From NCBI RefSeq assembly GCF_002197665.1, contig NZ_NBBJ01000001.1, forward strand, positions 496,001-560,000: a DNA stretch of 64,000 nt, given 5' to 3'. The notes beneath the pieces were generated by a model. The model ran no database searches. It was not told the DNA's origin and saw nothing but the letters and a program-made list of their open reading frames with translations. The DNA is from Sphingomonas mucosissima. Lineage in GTDB: Bacteria; Pseudomonadota; Alphaproteobacteria; Sphingomonadales; Sphingomonadaceae. How positions within the stretch are numbered: the first letter of the stretch is position 1; the number at the start of each line of letters is the position of its first letter. The translations under genes and the position numbers were made by a program. Of the stretch, positions 56,578 to 64,000 are shown one piece after another.

Positions 56578-57378
56578 TTGAGAGCACGCTTGGCAGCGAG
56601 CGCCACGGCCGTGATGTGCCTTTCCTCGCCCGCAATGGCGGAGACCAATCACGGGGGCCAGATCTGGGGCAGTATTCGGGTTATCGCGCCGCTGACCGAG
56701 GATATTTTCCTTAGTGGCGATCTTCAGCCCCGCTTTTCCACTGACAACGCGGTAACCGCGCCCATCACCATCATTCCTCCGGTTATTTCATGGCGGAAGA
56801 ACGAGTCGCTCATCCTCTCCGCGGGTTACTTATACGCCTTCATCGACGGTGCGCGTTTGCCGCAAGACTTGCACGAGAACCGCTTCCTACAGCAGGCCTC
56901 CTATCGCCTGGGCGCGATCGGGAGGGTCGGCATTCGTGCGCAAACCCGGTTCGAACAGCGCCAGCGATCGACGGGCAAGGACTGGAACCTGCGGGTCGCG
57001 CAGCAAATCCTGCTGGCAACGCCACTGACGAAAAAAGAAAGCGGCGGACCCGTAGGCGTAATCTCCGCGGAGCTTTACTGGAACCTTACCGACGCCGATG
57101 GGGGTGCGCGCAAGGGTTATGATGACCTTTGGACCTTTGTCGGTGTCCAGTTGCCGGTTTCGTCGAATACGGCATTTGAACTTGGCTATCTTAACCAGCG
57201 GCAGCGTCAGGTGAATGGGCTGGTGAACATGAACCACGCCGCAGTGATCGGCTGGTCCTTTCAGCTGGCGCGCAAGATCGTGCCGCCGAAGGTGGTGCCG
57301 ACGACGGCACCTGGTCGGCAAGCCATGGCCGAGCACGAGCCGTCCGATAACGTCAGCCTCCCTTGCGAAAGGGCGTAA
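56578..57378 (+). CDS. DUF2490-like outer-membrane protein
   Basis: 266 residues. The TTG at 56578 follows GGGGGGAGAG at ideal spacing and gives a signal peptide ending SPAMAE. The rest is a run of beta strands (QIWGSIRVIAPLTEDIFLSGDLQPRF-like, ELGYLNQRQRQV, AAVIGWSFQLA) as in DUF2490 barrels of unknown function. It lies 96 bp after the membrane-protein pair and ends inside the converging GNAT gene by 26 bp. Confidence 0.82.
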   Translation: MRARLAASATAVMCLSSPAMAETNHGGQIWGSIRVIAPLTEDIFLSGDLQPRFSTDNAVTAPITIIPPVISWRKNESLILSAGYLYAFIDGARLPQDLHENRFLQQASYRLGAIGRVGIRAQTRFEQRQRSTGKDWNLRVAQQILLATPLTKKESGGPVGVISAELYWNLTDADGGARKGYDDLWTFVGVQLPVSSNTAFELGYLNQRQRQVNGLVNMNHAAVIGWSFQLARKIVPPKVVPTTAPGRQAMAEHEPSDNVSLPCERA

Positions 57379-58483
57379 GCCGCTCAAGGAACTGCTGATC
57401 CAACTCGACCGCAGCGCGTTCGCGCTCCAGAAAGTCAGCGACAGCCCGGCGGAACCCGGGATTGGGAATGTAATGCGCCGACCAAGTGGGGACGGGCGCG
57501 TAGCCGCGGGTGAGCTTGTGTTCCCCCTGTGCGCCAGCCTCCACAGTGGCCAGCCCACGCGCAATGGCTGCGTCGATCGCCTGATAGTAGCATAGCTCGA
57601 AATGGAGGAAGGGCACTTCTTCGGTGGAGCCCCAATAGCGGCCATAGAGCGCATCAGCCCCGATCAGGTTAAGCGCGCCGGCAATCGGGATCCCGTCCCG
57701 CTCTGCCAGAATCAGCAGAACGCGGTCCCCCATGCGTTCACCCAGCAAGGGGAAGAAGGAGCGGGTCAGATAGGGGCGGCCCCATTTGCGACTGCCGGTA
57801 TCCTGATAGAAAGTCCAGAACGCATCCCACTCGCGCGGGCCGATCTCGGCGCCGGTGAGATGGCGGATCTCCAGCCCCTCGACCGCGGCTGCGCGCTCCT
57901 TGCGGATCGCTTTCCGCTTACGGCTTGCGAGGGTGGCGAGGAAATCATCGAAGGTGGCAAAACCTTGATTGCGCCAGTGGAACTGAGTGCCCTCGCGTAC
58001 CAGCCAGCGCGCCGCCTCGAAGGCGGGCAGCTGATCTGGCGATACGAAGGTGGCGTGCGCAGAGGACAGGTCGTGCTGGTCAGTCACCGCTTCCAGCGCC
58101 GCAATCAGTGCCGGTGCTGCGCTCGGATCGCGTAGCAGCAGCCGCGGGCCGGGCACCGGTGTGAAAGGCGCCGCGATCTGAAGCTTGGGATAATAGGAGC
58201 CGCCCGCGCGCTCCCATGCATCTGCCCACGCATGATCGAACACATATTCGCCTTGGCTATGCGACTTCGCATAGGCGGGCGCGACCGCGATCGGCGCGCC
58301 GTCCGGGCCGTCCACAATTATGGGCACCGGCTGCCAGCCGCTGCGGCCGCTCACGCTGCCGGACTCTTCGAGTGCGGAGAGAAAGCCGTGGCTGACGAAG
58401 GGGTTGCCGGTGCCGGCGCAAGCGTCCCACTGCTCGGCAGGGATTTCAGCGACCCCGGTTGCGAGGCGCGCGCTGACGTTCAT
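57353..58483 (-). CDS. GNAT/FemAB-like N-acetyltransferase family protein (DUF482-like)
   Basis: 376 residues. Motifs NPFVSHGFLSALEESGS, YFDHAWADAWERAGGSYYPKLQ-like (FDHAWADAWERAGG), RKRKAIRKER, and HFELCYYQAIDAAIARGL plus EGAQGEHKLTRGY-like GAQGEHKLTRG fit the family of proteobacterial proteins related to FemAB peptidoglycan acyltransferases. Biochemical role unproven. ATG 58483 chosen. Convergent overlap of 26 bp with the DUF2490 gene. Confidence 0.9.
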   Translation of the reverse strand: MNVSARLATGVAEIPAEQWDACAGTGNPFVSHGFLSALEESGSVSGRSGWQPVPIIVDGPDGAPIAVAPAYAKSHSQGEYVFDHAWADAWERAGGSYYPKLQIAAPFTPVPGPRLLLRDPSAAPALIAALEAVTDQHDLSSAHATFVSPDQLPAFEAARWLVREGTQFHWRNQGFATFDDFLATLASRKRKAIRKERAAAVEGLEIRHLTGAEIGPREWDAFWTFYQDTGSRKWGRPYLTRSFFPLLGERMGDRVLLILAERDGIPIAGALNLIGADALYGRYWGSTEEVPFLHFELCYYQAIDAAIARGLATVEAGAQGEHKLTRGYAPVPTWSAHYIPNPGFRRAVADFLERERAAVELDQQFLERLTPFRKGG

Positions 58484-58616
58484 GCTCCAGCGCGCTTTCG
58501 CCCGGTGCGCGCTCCGCCTAAGGTCCGCCCGCCATCGCACGCGCTGAGCGACGACGACGACAAGCGGGAATCCGTAACACGCCCGCTCAGCCAGCGGCGG
58601 GGAGGCAGATCTAGGG

Positions 58617-59081
58617 TCAGGCGGTCACCGCGATGATGGCGTCCACCTCAACGGCGGCGTTACGTGGCAGCGCCGCAACCCCGACGGCCGCGCGGGCATG
58701 CTTGCCAGCGTCATCAAACAGCGCAACCATCAGGTCCGATGCGCCATTGGCGACCTCCGGCTGATCACCGAATCCGGGGGCGGAATTGACGAACACGCCG
58801 AGCTTCACAATCCGCACCACACGCGACAGATCGCCAAGAGCCGCCTTCGCCTGCGCGACAACCATCAGGGCGCACAGCTTGGCCGCTTCCTGGCCGGCTG
58901 CGACATCCACGTCCGTACCTAGCTGACCGGTGACGACTGCGCCATCGCGGAACGGAAGTTGCCCGGACACATGAAGAAGACCGCCGGCTTCAACGGCGGG
59001 AACATAGGTGGCGACAGGGGCAGCGGCGGTCGGCAGCGAAAGGCCGAGCTCCGTGAGCTTTTGATCGATACGGTCAGTCAT
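58617..59081 (-). CDS. RidA-family protein
   Basis: 154 residues; RidA proteins hydrolyse reactive enamine/imine intermediates from PLP enzymes. Motifs: [49 protein letters not shown] and [21 protein letters not shown], the last with the substrate-binding Arg (GKHARAAVG). It belongs to the longer, 150-residue subgroup. Same strand as the HAD gene, with a 33-bp gap. Confidence 0.92.
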   Translation of the reverse strand: MTDRIDQKLTELGLSLPTAAAPVATYVPAVEAGGLLHVSGQLPFRDGAVVTGQLGTDVDVAAGQEAAKLCALMVVAQAKAALGDLSRVVRIVKLGVFVNSAPGFGDQPEVANGASDLMVALFDDAGKHARAAVGVAALPRNAAVEVDAIIAVTA

Positions 59082-59114
59082 GCGGCCGGTTTCAACACCA
59101 GGGATTGGCGTGGG

Positions 59115-59756
59115 TCAATGCTCTGCCGGCTGGCCTGCGGCAAAGCGATCGGTGATCCACGCCAAAGCCTCTGGCCAAGCGTCGATTCGGGCATGGGCGG
59201 CCGGGGCGGGTGGCACGCCTGGAGCAAGAGTCGGCTCCGCAACCATGTGAAGTCGATGCACCTGCGGCGCATGTTCCGCCACCGACTGATGGTGCATCGG
59301 TAGATCATCGATGAATACGGTGACTGGATTGCCATGTTCGGCGACGAGGGCGGCGACTGGACCGCCTTTCGGCCCCTGATTGCACTCAACCCGGTGCTCG
59401 ATACCGAATGCCGCAAGCTGATCCATGCGGTGAGTGCGGCATTGATCCTGCAGGTTGGTGAGGATCACAATGTCGGCGATTTCGGCGATTCGTGAGAGCG
59501 CCTCGCGGGCGTGGGGCACCAACGTCTGGCGGTGCATCTCCGCCGGGAAGAAGCCATCGAGCAAGCCCATCATTTCCTCACGTGACGGAACGGCCCCGTC
59601 GTGCCGTCGGCGCATGTTGCGCCCCAATTCCCAGCTGGTGGGCTCGAAATCGATCGCGTGCGCCTCACCCAGCCACGTTCCGAAGTGACGCACCATGTGC
59701 AGCAGGACCTCATCACAATCGGAGATGAGCAAGGGACGGGCGGACATCGTGGTCAT
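59115..59756 (-). CDS. HAD-family hydrolase
   Basis: 213 residues. Motif I is LISDCDEVLLHM (nucleophile Asp plus Asp/Glu two positions on), motif II VILTNLQ, and motif IV VTVFIDDLPMHHQ with two Asp. Such enzymes are Mg-dependent phosphatases; no substrate can be named. ATG 59756 overlaps the stop of DUF3572 (ATGA); MSARPLLI three codons on is an alternative start. Confidence 0.9.
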   Translation of the reverse strand: MTTMSARPLLISDCDEVLLHMVRHFGTWLGEAHAIDFEPTSWELGRNMRRRHDGAVPSREEMMGLLDGFFPAEMHRQTLVPHAREALSRIAEIADIVILTNLQDQCRTHRMDQLAAFGIEHRVECNQGPKGGPVAALVAEHGNPVTVFIDDLPMHHQSVAEHAPQVHRLHMVAEPTLAPGVPPAPAAHARIDAWPEALAWITDRFAAGQPAEH

Positions 59757-60028
59757 AGCGGCTCCAATTGGTAGCGGGCGCGTACCAGCGCCTCCGGCGG
59801 AACATCGAGCGACTGCGCACAGGCAATGAGATCGGGTTCATGCGCTTCGAGGAACTGGAGGCAGGCAGCCAGCACCGTTGCGTCGGTTAGGCGCGCACGC
59901 AGATCATCCGGTTCCAGGCCGGTCAACGATAGCAGCCGAGCTGCGCGGTCCGGATCCGACAACGTCCAGGCAACGGCGCGCAGAGCAAGGGCGTCCGCCG
60001 GTTCTTCGTTTGTAACGCCTCGCTTCAT
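59753..60028 (-). CDS. DUF3572 protein
   Basis: 91 residues, helical and acidic: ALALRAVAWTLSDPDRAARLLSLTGL then LEAHEPDLIACAQSLDVPPEAL. The pattern fits DUF3572, a short alphaproteobacterial family of unknown function that is usually next to divK, as here. Divergent from divK with a 37-bp gap, and coupled to the HAD gene. Confidence 0.88.
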   Translation of the reverse strand: MKRGVTNEEPADALALRAVAWTLSDPDRAARLLSLTGLEPDDLRARLTDATVLAACLQFLEAHEPDLIACAQSLDVPPEALVRARYQLEPL

Positions 60029-60065
60029 TGCCTATCTTCGCCTGCCAAACGGGGGAATGACGCGC

Positions 60066-60428
60066 GTGGCAAAGAAGGTGCTCGTTGTCGAGGACAACGA
60101 ACTCAACCTCAAGCTGTTCTGTGACCTGCTGCGCGCGCACGAATATGCCGCCGAACCGGTTCGTGACGGGCGCGAGGCGGTGGCGCGAGCGCGGGAATTC
60201 GGCCCGGACCTGATCATCATGGACATTCAGATGCCCCATGTGACGGGATATGAGCTGATCCTCGAGCTAAAAGCGGATGACGACCTGCAATCGATCCCCG
60301 TGATGGCGGTGACTGCCTATGCCGGGCGCGATGACGAAGAGCGCATCCGCGCGGCCGGGGCCGAAGCCTATGTGTCAAAGCCGATAAGCCTGTCGCGGTT
60401 CATGGATGTGGTCGGCGCGCTGGTCTAA
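60066..60428 (+). CDS. divK: DivK-type single-domain response regulator
   Basis: 120 residues, receiver domain only. Acidic pair Glu9-Asp10, phosphoacceptor Asp53 (IIMDIQMP), the Thr of AVTAYAG and Lys of YVSKPIS are in place. LVVEDNELNLKLFCDLLRAHEY closely follows DivK, the essential alphaproteobacterial cell-cycle regulator that acts with PleC and DivJ. GTG 60066 was chosen for GGGGGA nine bases upstream; an ATG at 60057 lies right against that site. Its stop overlaps the converging DUF1489 gene by 4 bp. Confidence 0.93.
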   Translation: MAKKVLVVEDNELNLKLFCDLLRAHEYAAEPVRDGREAVARAREFGPDLIIMDIQMPHVTGYELILELKADDDLQSIPVMAVTAYAGRDDEERIRAAGAEAYVSKPISLSRFMDVVGALV

Positions 60429-60874
60429 ACGAGTCCAAGCTCGGCCAGCTTGCCCAGCAATCCGGGGGGAAGCGCAGCCATGCCGCTGCCGTCGCCGCTG
60501 AGGTCCTGCGGAGCGTCTGCGTGCTCCAGATAGCGCCAGCCCTGATGGGCGCGCTTCGGCCGAGCCGCGACGAGGCGCACGGCCGGGTCGATATGGATCG
60601 CGACTCTTCCGTCCTCCGCCTCTCCGAAGCTGAGGATGGGCGACCTCGCGACAAGCTGATGCTTGATGATCCAGAAGAGCGATCCGCGCCCGACAATCTC
60701 CTCATAGCGCTTGGGCAGGTACCGCGTGGTAAGAAACAATGACCCGGAAGCGCCCCGCTCCTTCAGGCGCTCTGCGAGATGCTCGACGCTGGTGTGACCG
60801 AACGCGACCTTGGTGATGTGCAGAGGTGGGGCGACGGTCAGAGGTGTGGTGTCAGACGGCATGGAAGCCGCCAT
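60425..60874 (-). CDS. DUF1489-like protein
   Basis: 149 residues: LHITKVAFGHTSVEHLAERL, FLTTRYLPKRYEEIVGRGSLFWIIKHQL and VRLVAARPKRAHQGWRYLE follow the DUF1489 pattern (alphaproteobacterial, function unknown). ATG 60874 follows AAGG; ATG 60862 is an alternative. Downstream of mgtE by 10 bp, so co-transcribed with it. Confidence 0.88.
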   Translation of the reverse strand: MAASMPSDTTPLTVAPPLHITKVAFGHTSVEHLAERLKERGASGSLFLTTRYLPKRYEEIVGRGSLFWIIKHQLVARSPILSFGEAEDGRVAIHIDPAVRLVAARPKRAHQGWRYLEHADAPQDLSGDGSGMAALPPGLLGKLAELGLV

Positions 60875-60884
60875 GTGGGGTGCC

Positions 60885-62294
60885 TTAGCCGACGAGGCCA
60901 GAGGCGGTGGCCAAGCCAAGGAAGGCGAGGAAGCCGATCGAATCGGTCGTCATGGTGACGAAGATTGATGACGACACCGCCGGATCCGCATTGAGCCGTT
61001 CCAAAACGACTGGCACCAGGACACCGGCCAGGCCGGCCACCACGATGTTGGTCATCATGGCCGCTGCTATCACGCCGCCCAGCATCGGGTTAGCGAAGAT
61101 CAACGCCACGCCCGTTCCGATCACCAGTGCAACTGTCACGCCATTCAACAACGCTACGTGGACTTCACGCATGATCGCCCGAGCGGTGTTTGACTGCGTA
61201 AGCTGGTTCATCGCCATCGCGCGGACGGTGACCGCAAGCGTCTGCGTGCCGGCATTTCCGCCCACGCCGGCGACTATCGGCATCAAAGTGGCGAGCGCCA
61301 CCATCCGCGTAATCGTGTCTTCAAAGCGGGAGATGACGAATGAGGCGACCAATGCGGTGAAGAGGTTGGCAATCAGCCAGCGTACACGTGCCTTGTAGCT
61401 GTCAAAGACCGGCTCGTTGATGTCGCCCTCGCCGGCGCCCGACAGCAGGAGCGCATCCTCGCCAGCTTCTTCCTGGATGATGTGGACGATATCATCGACC
61501 GTGATCATGCCGACAAGGCGGCCGGAGCCATCGGTCACCGCTGCCGAGATCAGCGCATACTTCTGGAAGCGCAACGCCACTTCCTCCTGATCCATGTCTA
61601 CGGGGATGAGCGTCTGCTCGCGCTTCATCACATCCGACATGGAGACGGAACGGGGCGTGCGTAGGATCCAGGACAGCGCGCAGGTGCCGACCGGCTTGTG
61701 CGCGGGATCCACGACAAAGACCTCCCAGAAGTCTGTCGTCAGTTCTTCATGTCCACGCAGATAATCGATGGTGTCGCCGACAGTCCAATGCTCGGGCACC
61801 GCGATCAACTCGCGCTGCATCAAGCGCCCGGCGGATTCCTCTGGATAGCTCAGCGCCTCTTCGATGGCCGCGCGATCATCGGGCTCCATCGCGCGGAGCA
61901 CTTCGCGCTGATCCTCGGCATCGAGATCCTCGATGATCGCAACCGCGTCATCCGTATCCAGTTCAGAGGCAAGGTCCGCGACCTGACGTGCATCGAGAGC
62001 ATCGATAAGTTGTTCGCGAACGTAATCGTTCATCTCGGCGAACACGTCGCCGTCGAGCAGATCATTCAGCGCGGCGGCAAGTGGCGCGCGCTGATCCTCC
62101 GGGGTGAGCTCGAACAGGTCAGCGATGTCGGCAGGGTGGAGCGGTTCGACCAGGCGCTTGGCCTGTTCAGTCTCGCCCGAGTCGACTGCCTCGAGCACTG
62201 CATTGACGAATTCGGGTTTCAGCCGGTCATCGTCGTCCAGCTGGCGTTCGCCCTCGTCGACGCGATCATCGCCGCGGAGTTCGGTATCGCTCAT
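60885..62294 (-). CDS. mgtE: Magnesium transporter MgtE
   Basis: 469 residues. An acidic N-terminal superhelical domain (LHPADIADLFELTPEDQ, LDTDDAVAIIEDL), two CBS domains (about 150-270; SAAVTDGSGRLVGMITVDDI), then five membrane helices with the PIVAGVGGNAGTQTLAV pore motif and the C-terminal TTDSIGFLAFLGLA. This gated channel takes up Mg2+. The start at 62294 avoids an unsupported extension. No leader-type regulatory structure is visible upstream. Confidence 0.96.
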   Translation of the reverse strand: MSDTELRGDDRVDEGERQLDDDDRLKPEFVNAVLEAVDSGETEQAKRLVEPLHPADIADLFELTPEDQRAPLAAALNDLLDGDVFAEMNDYVREQLIDALDARQVADLASELDTDDAVAIIEDLDAEDQREVLRAMEPDDRAAIEEALSYPEESAGRLMQRELIAVPEHWTVGDTIDYLRGHEELTTDFWEVFVVDPAHKPVGTCALSWILRTPRSVSMSDVMKREQTLIPVDMDQEEVALRFQKYALISAAVTDGSGRLVGMITVDDIVHIIQEEAGEDALLLSGAGEGDINEPVFDSYKARVRWLIANLFTALVASFVISRFEDTITRMVALATLMPIVAGVGGNAGTQTLAVTVRAMAMNQLTQSNTARAIMREVHVALLNGVTVALVIGTGVALIFANPMLGGVIAAAMMTNIVVAGLAGVLVPVVLERLNADPAVSSSIFVTMTTDSIGFLAFLGLATASGLVG

Positions 62295-62431
62295 CACCCG
62301 CCTCCCAATCGGCTGCCTGCTAAGTGTCGCGCCTCTAGCGGCACAGTTTGGCGGTGCCAACCACGGCGATTTGCGTTGATGCCGGGGCGCGGGTAGGGCG
62401 CCGCATTCCCGATGACCGGAAGGAGCCTAGC

Positions 62432-62887
62432 ATGGCCGATACCTTTAGCACGCTGGTAATGACGCTGGACGGCGGCGACGTCACGATCAAGCTGCGCCCT
62501 GATCTGGCGCCCGAGCACGTCAAGCGCATCGCCGAACTCTCCAACGAGGGTTTTTACGACGGCGTCGTTTTTCACCGCGTAATCCCCGGCTTCATGGCGC
62601 AGGGGGGCGACCCGACCGGCACCGGCATGCACGGATCGGACAAGCCGAACCTGAAGCAGGAGTTTTCCAAGGAGCCGCACGTGCGCGGCGTCTGCTCGAT
62701 GGCGCGGACCAACGATCCGAACAGCGCCAATTCGCAGTTCTTCATCTGCTTTGACGATGCACGCTTTCTTGACGGCCAGTATACCGTCTGGGGCGTAGTC
62801 ACTGAAGGCATGGAGCTGATCGACGCGCTGCCCAAGGGCGAGCCGCCGCGCGAGCCGGGCAAGATCGTCAAGATGCGCGCCTCCTAA
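62432..62887 (+). CDS. Cyclophilin-type peptidyl-prolyl isomerase
   Basis: 151 residues, cytoplasmic (no signal peptide). The cyclophilin active-site stretch FHRVIPGFMAQGGDPTGTG and the SMARTNDPNSANSQFFI motif are intact, and the Trp of YTVWGVV is in the usual place. AAGGAG precedes the ATG. Divergent from mgtE, convergent with the LysR gene. Confidence 0.96.
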   Translation: MADTFSTLVMTLDGGDVTIKLRPDLAPEHVKRIAELSNEGFYDGVVFHRVIPGFMAQGGDPTGTGMHGSDKPNLKQEFSKEPHVRGVCSMARTNDPNSANSQFFICFDDARFLDGQYTVWGVVTEGMELIDALPKGEPPREPGKIVKMRAS

Positions 62888-62901
62888 GCGATCGTAGCCA
62901 G

Positions 62902-62936
62902 CCGTTTGCGGGATATCGCGGATATCTCGCAAACGG
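62902..62936 (+). terminator. Long hairpin between convergent cyclophilin and LysR genes
   Basis: CCGTTTGCG-G-GATATC (62902-62917), a GCG loop, GATATC-T-CGCAAACGG (62921-62936): a 16-bp stem with one G-U pair and a 3-nt loop. It lies 15 bp after the cyclophilin stop codon. There is no T run on either side. Confidence 0.6.
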
Positions 62937-62999
62937 GGGCGATCGCTCGGGGTGCCGCTGCCAGCAGGCACGTTTCTGCCGCGGCGCGTAGCCGAGGTC

Positions 63000-63890
63000 T
63001 CAGGATTTTTCCGACCCCAGCGTGCCGATCAGCCAATCCTTGAAAATACGCACTTGCTTCATCTGCAGCGCGCGCGGGCGGCAGACGAACCAGTAACTGT
63101 ACGGGCTTTCCACCTCGATATCGAACAGCCGGACGAGACGTGGGTCGGCTGCGTCCTGAAAGTGGCTTTCGTGCATGAAGGCGACGCCGAGCCCTTGTGC
63201 AGCGGCCTCAAGCATCAGGGCGCCGGAATCGAAATGATCAATCGCGAGCGGCTCGATATCGTGGAGGCCGGCAGCCGTACGCCAGGCGACGAACGTGTCG
63301 GGCATCTCGCGATGAACCAGTGCGGTGAGCGTTGTCAGTTGTTCCGGACGAACAATCGGGTCGGGTCGCTCCACCAATGATCGTGCGCCGATGACGTACA
63401 CCCGGTTTCGATCAAGCCGGTGCGCGTAAAGGGTCGGATCGATGTCCCGCGCGAGCGCGATCACCGCATCCAAACCCTCCCCCAGGCGCGCGACACCGTG
63501 CGCGCCCGTGTCGATGTCGAGATGCAATTCGGGGTGGGCGCCCCGCAACTCCGCCAGCCGAGGAAAGAGCCGCTGGGAAGCAAAAAGCGGCAGCACACCC
63601 AGCCGCAGGCGAAGAACCTCTACGGCGCTGGTCATGGACTCGACAACGTCAGATAGCTGGTCGAGGAGCGGCGCCATCTGCGTCAGGAGACGGTCGCCGT
63701 CACCGTTGATCACCATCGCCTGGTGTCGTCGATCGAACAACGGCCGGCCGAGGAACCGTTCCAATGTTTGTAATCTGCGGCTCAGCGCGGGGGCTGACAG
63801 GGCGAGCTCCTCCGCTGCCGCCTTTACCGATCCGAGCCGTGCCACGGCTACAAACGCCTCAATCGCGGTAAGCGGCGGCAATCGGCGCAT
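63000..63890 (-). CDS. LysR-family transcriptional regulator (GcvA-like)
   Basis: 296 residues. The N-terminal helix-turn-helix reads LTAIEAFVAVARLGSVKAAA and SAPALSRRLQTLERFLG, followed by a periplasmic-binding-like effector domain. The start MRRLPPLTAIEAFVA at 63890 is the usual N-terminus of the GcvA-like branch. Its target may be a divergent gene beyond the right edge; the 110 bp from 63891 to the edge hold no gene. Confidence 0.92.
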   Translation of the reverse strand: MRRLPPLTAIEAFVAVARLGSVKAAAEELALSAPALSRRLQTLERFLGRPLFDRRHQAMVINGDGDRLLTQMAPLLDQLSDVVESMTSAVEVLRLRLGVLPLFASQRLFPRLAELRGAHPELHLDIDTGAHGVARLGEGLDAVIALARDIDPTLYAHRLDRNRVYVIGARSLVERPDPIVRPEQLTTLTALVHREMPDTFVAWRTAAGLHDIEPLAIDHFDSGALMLEAAAQGLGVAFMHESHFQDAADPRLVRLFDIEVESPYSYWFVCRPRALQMKQVRIFKDWLIGTLGSEKS

Positions 63891-64000
63891 GGGAGTGACT
63901 ATCCTGCTCAGCGGCCGCAAACGGCAACTCCGTACGGCAATCAAAGTACCAAACGTTTGCACATTCTGCAATCGCGGCTGTGTTGTTCGCACTTGCACAA

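Noticed and set aside
62295..62431. Magnesium riboswitch before mgtE
   Set aside because: The 137-bp gap shared with the cyclophilin gene shows no set of nested helices or terminator of the M-box or mgtA-leader kind.
1..64000. CRISPR arrays, prophage, transposases, rRNA genes
   Set aside because: No regularly spaced repeats, no recombinase or phage structural motifs and no rRNA signatures were seen on either strand.

Overview
The window is about 66% GC by eye, gene-dense, and reads as the chromosome of a Sphingomonas-like alphaproteobacterium (Sphingomonadales). Support: gltX-gltA back to back, trpGDC next to moaC-moeA-lexA, a LexA operator of the alphaproteobacterial GTTC-N7-GTTC type, a GGAAC-N17-CGTT promoter of the alphaproteobacterial general stress sigma factor, a DivK-type response regulator, and an exosortase A (XrtA) exopolysaccharide locus of sphingomonad layout. 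I see no phage, transposase, CRISPR array or rRNA operon.

Layout. 1-5839: a cut outer-membrane barrel gene, then gltX-gltA and a small membrane protein on the minus strand, divergent from comEC. 6088-16595: a minus-strand biosynthetic block (ppiD-like, trpE, YciI-like, exported MetX-like hydrolase, trpG-trpD-trpC-moaC, moeA, lexA), interrupted by one plus-strand secreted protein gene. 16678-21744: tpiA, a leucyl aminopeptidase, trxB and an exported S10 carboxypeptidase.

21731-38974: the XrtA locus. A minus-strand trio (two alpha/beta-hydrolase-fold proteins and an acyl carrier protein) diverges from a long plus-strand operon: AMP ligase, PLP decarboxylase, Wza-like export lipoprotein, Wzz-like chain-length protein, tyrosine autokinase, outer-membrane barrel, AAA ATPase, polysaccharide deacetylase, FemAB-like transferase, glycosyltransferase, exosortase A fused to an EpsI domain, and an asparagine-synthase-like amidotransferase. 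Together these should build, modify and export a polysaccharide and process PEP-CTERM proteins. No PEP-CTERM substrate is visible here.

39174-49255: an AT-richer patch with a DUF6894 gene and a Crp/Fnr regulator, then an M1 peptidase, lon with a possible sigma-32 promoter, HU, tRNA-Val(CAC), a methyltransferase, an MFS transporter and argG. 49396-57378: a stress-promoter-driven lipoprotein and L,D-transpeptidase pair, then a possible surface-glycan module (UDP-galactopyranose-mutase-like flavoprotein, two large polytopic membrane proteins, a DUF2490 protein). 57353-63890: a GNAT/FemAB-like protein, RidA, HAD hydrolase, DUF3572, DivK, DUF1489, mgtE, a cyclophilin and a LysR regulator.

The most interesting items are the XrtA locus with its degenerate hydrolase and its ACP/ligase/decarboxylase trio, the stress-regulated lipoprotein/L,D-transpeptidase pair, the uncharacterised glycan module at 51-57 kb, and a three-half-site SOS operator at lexA.
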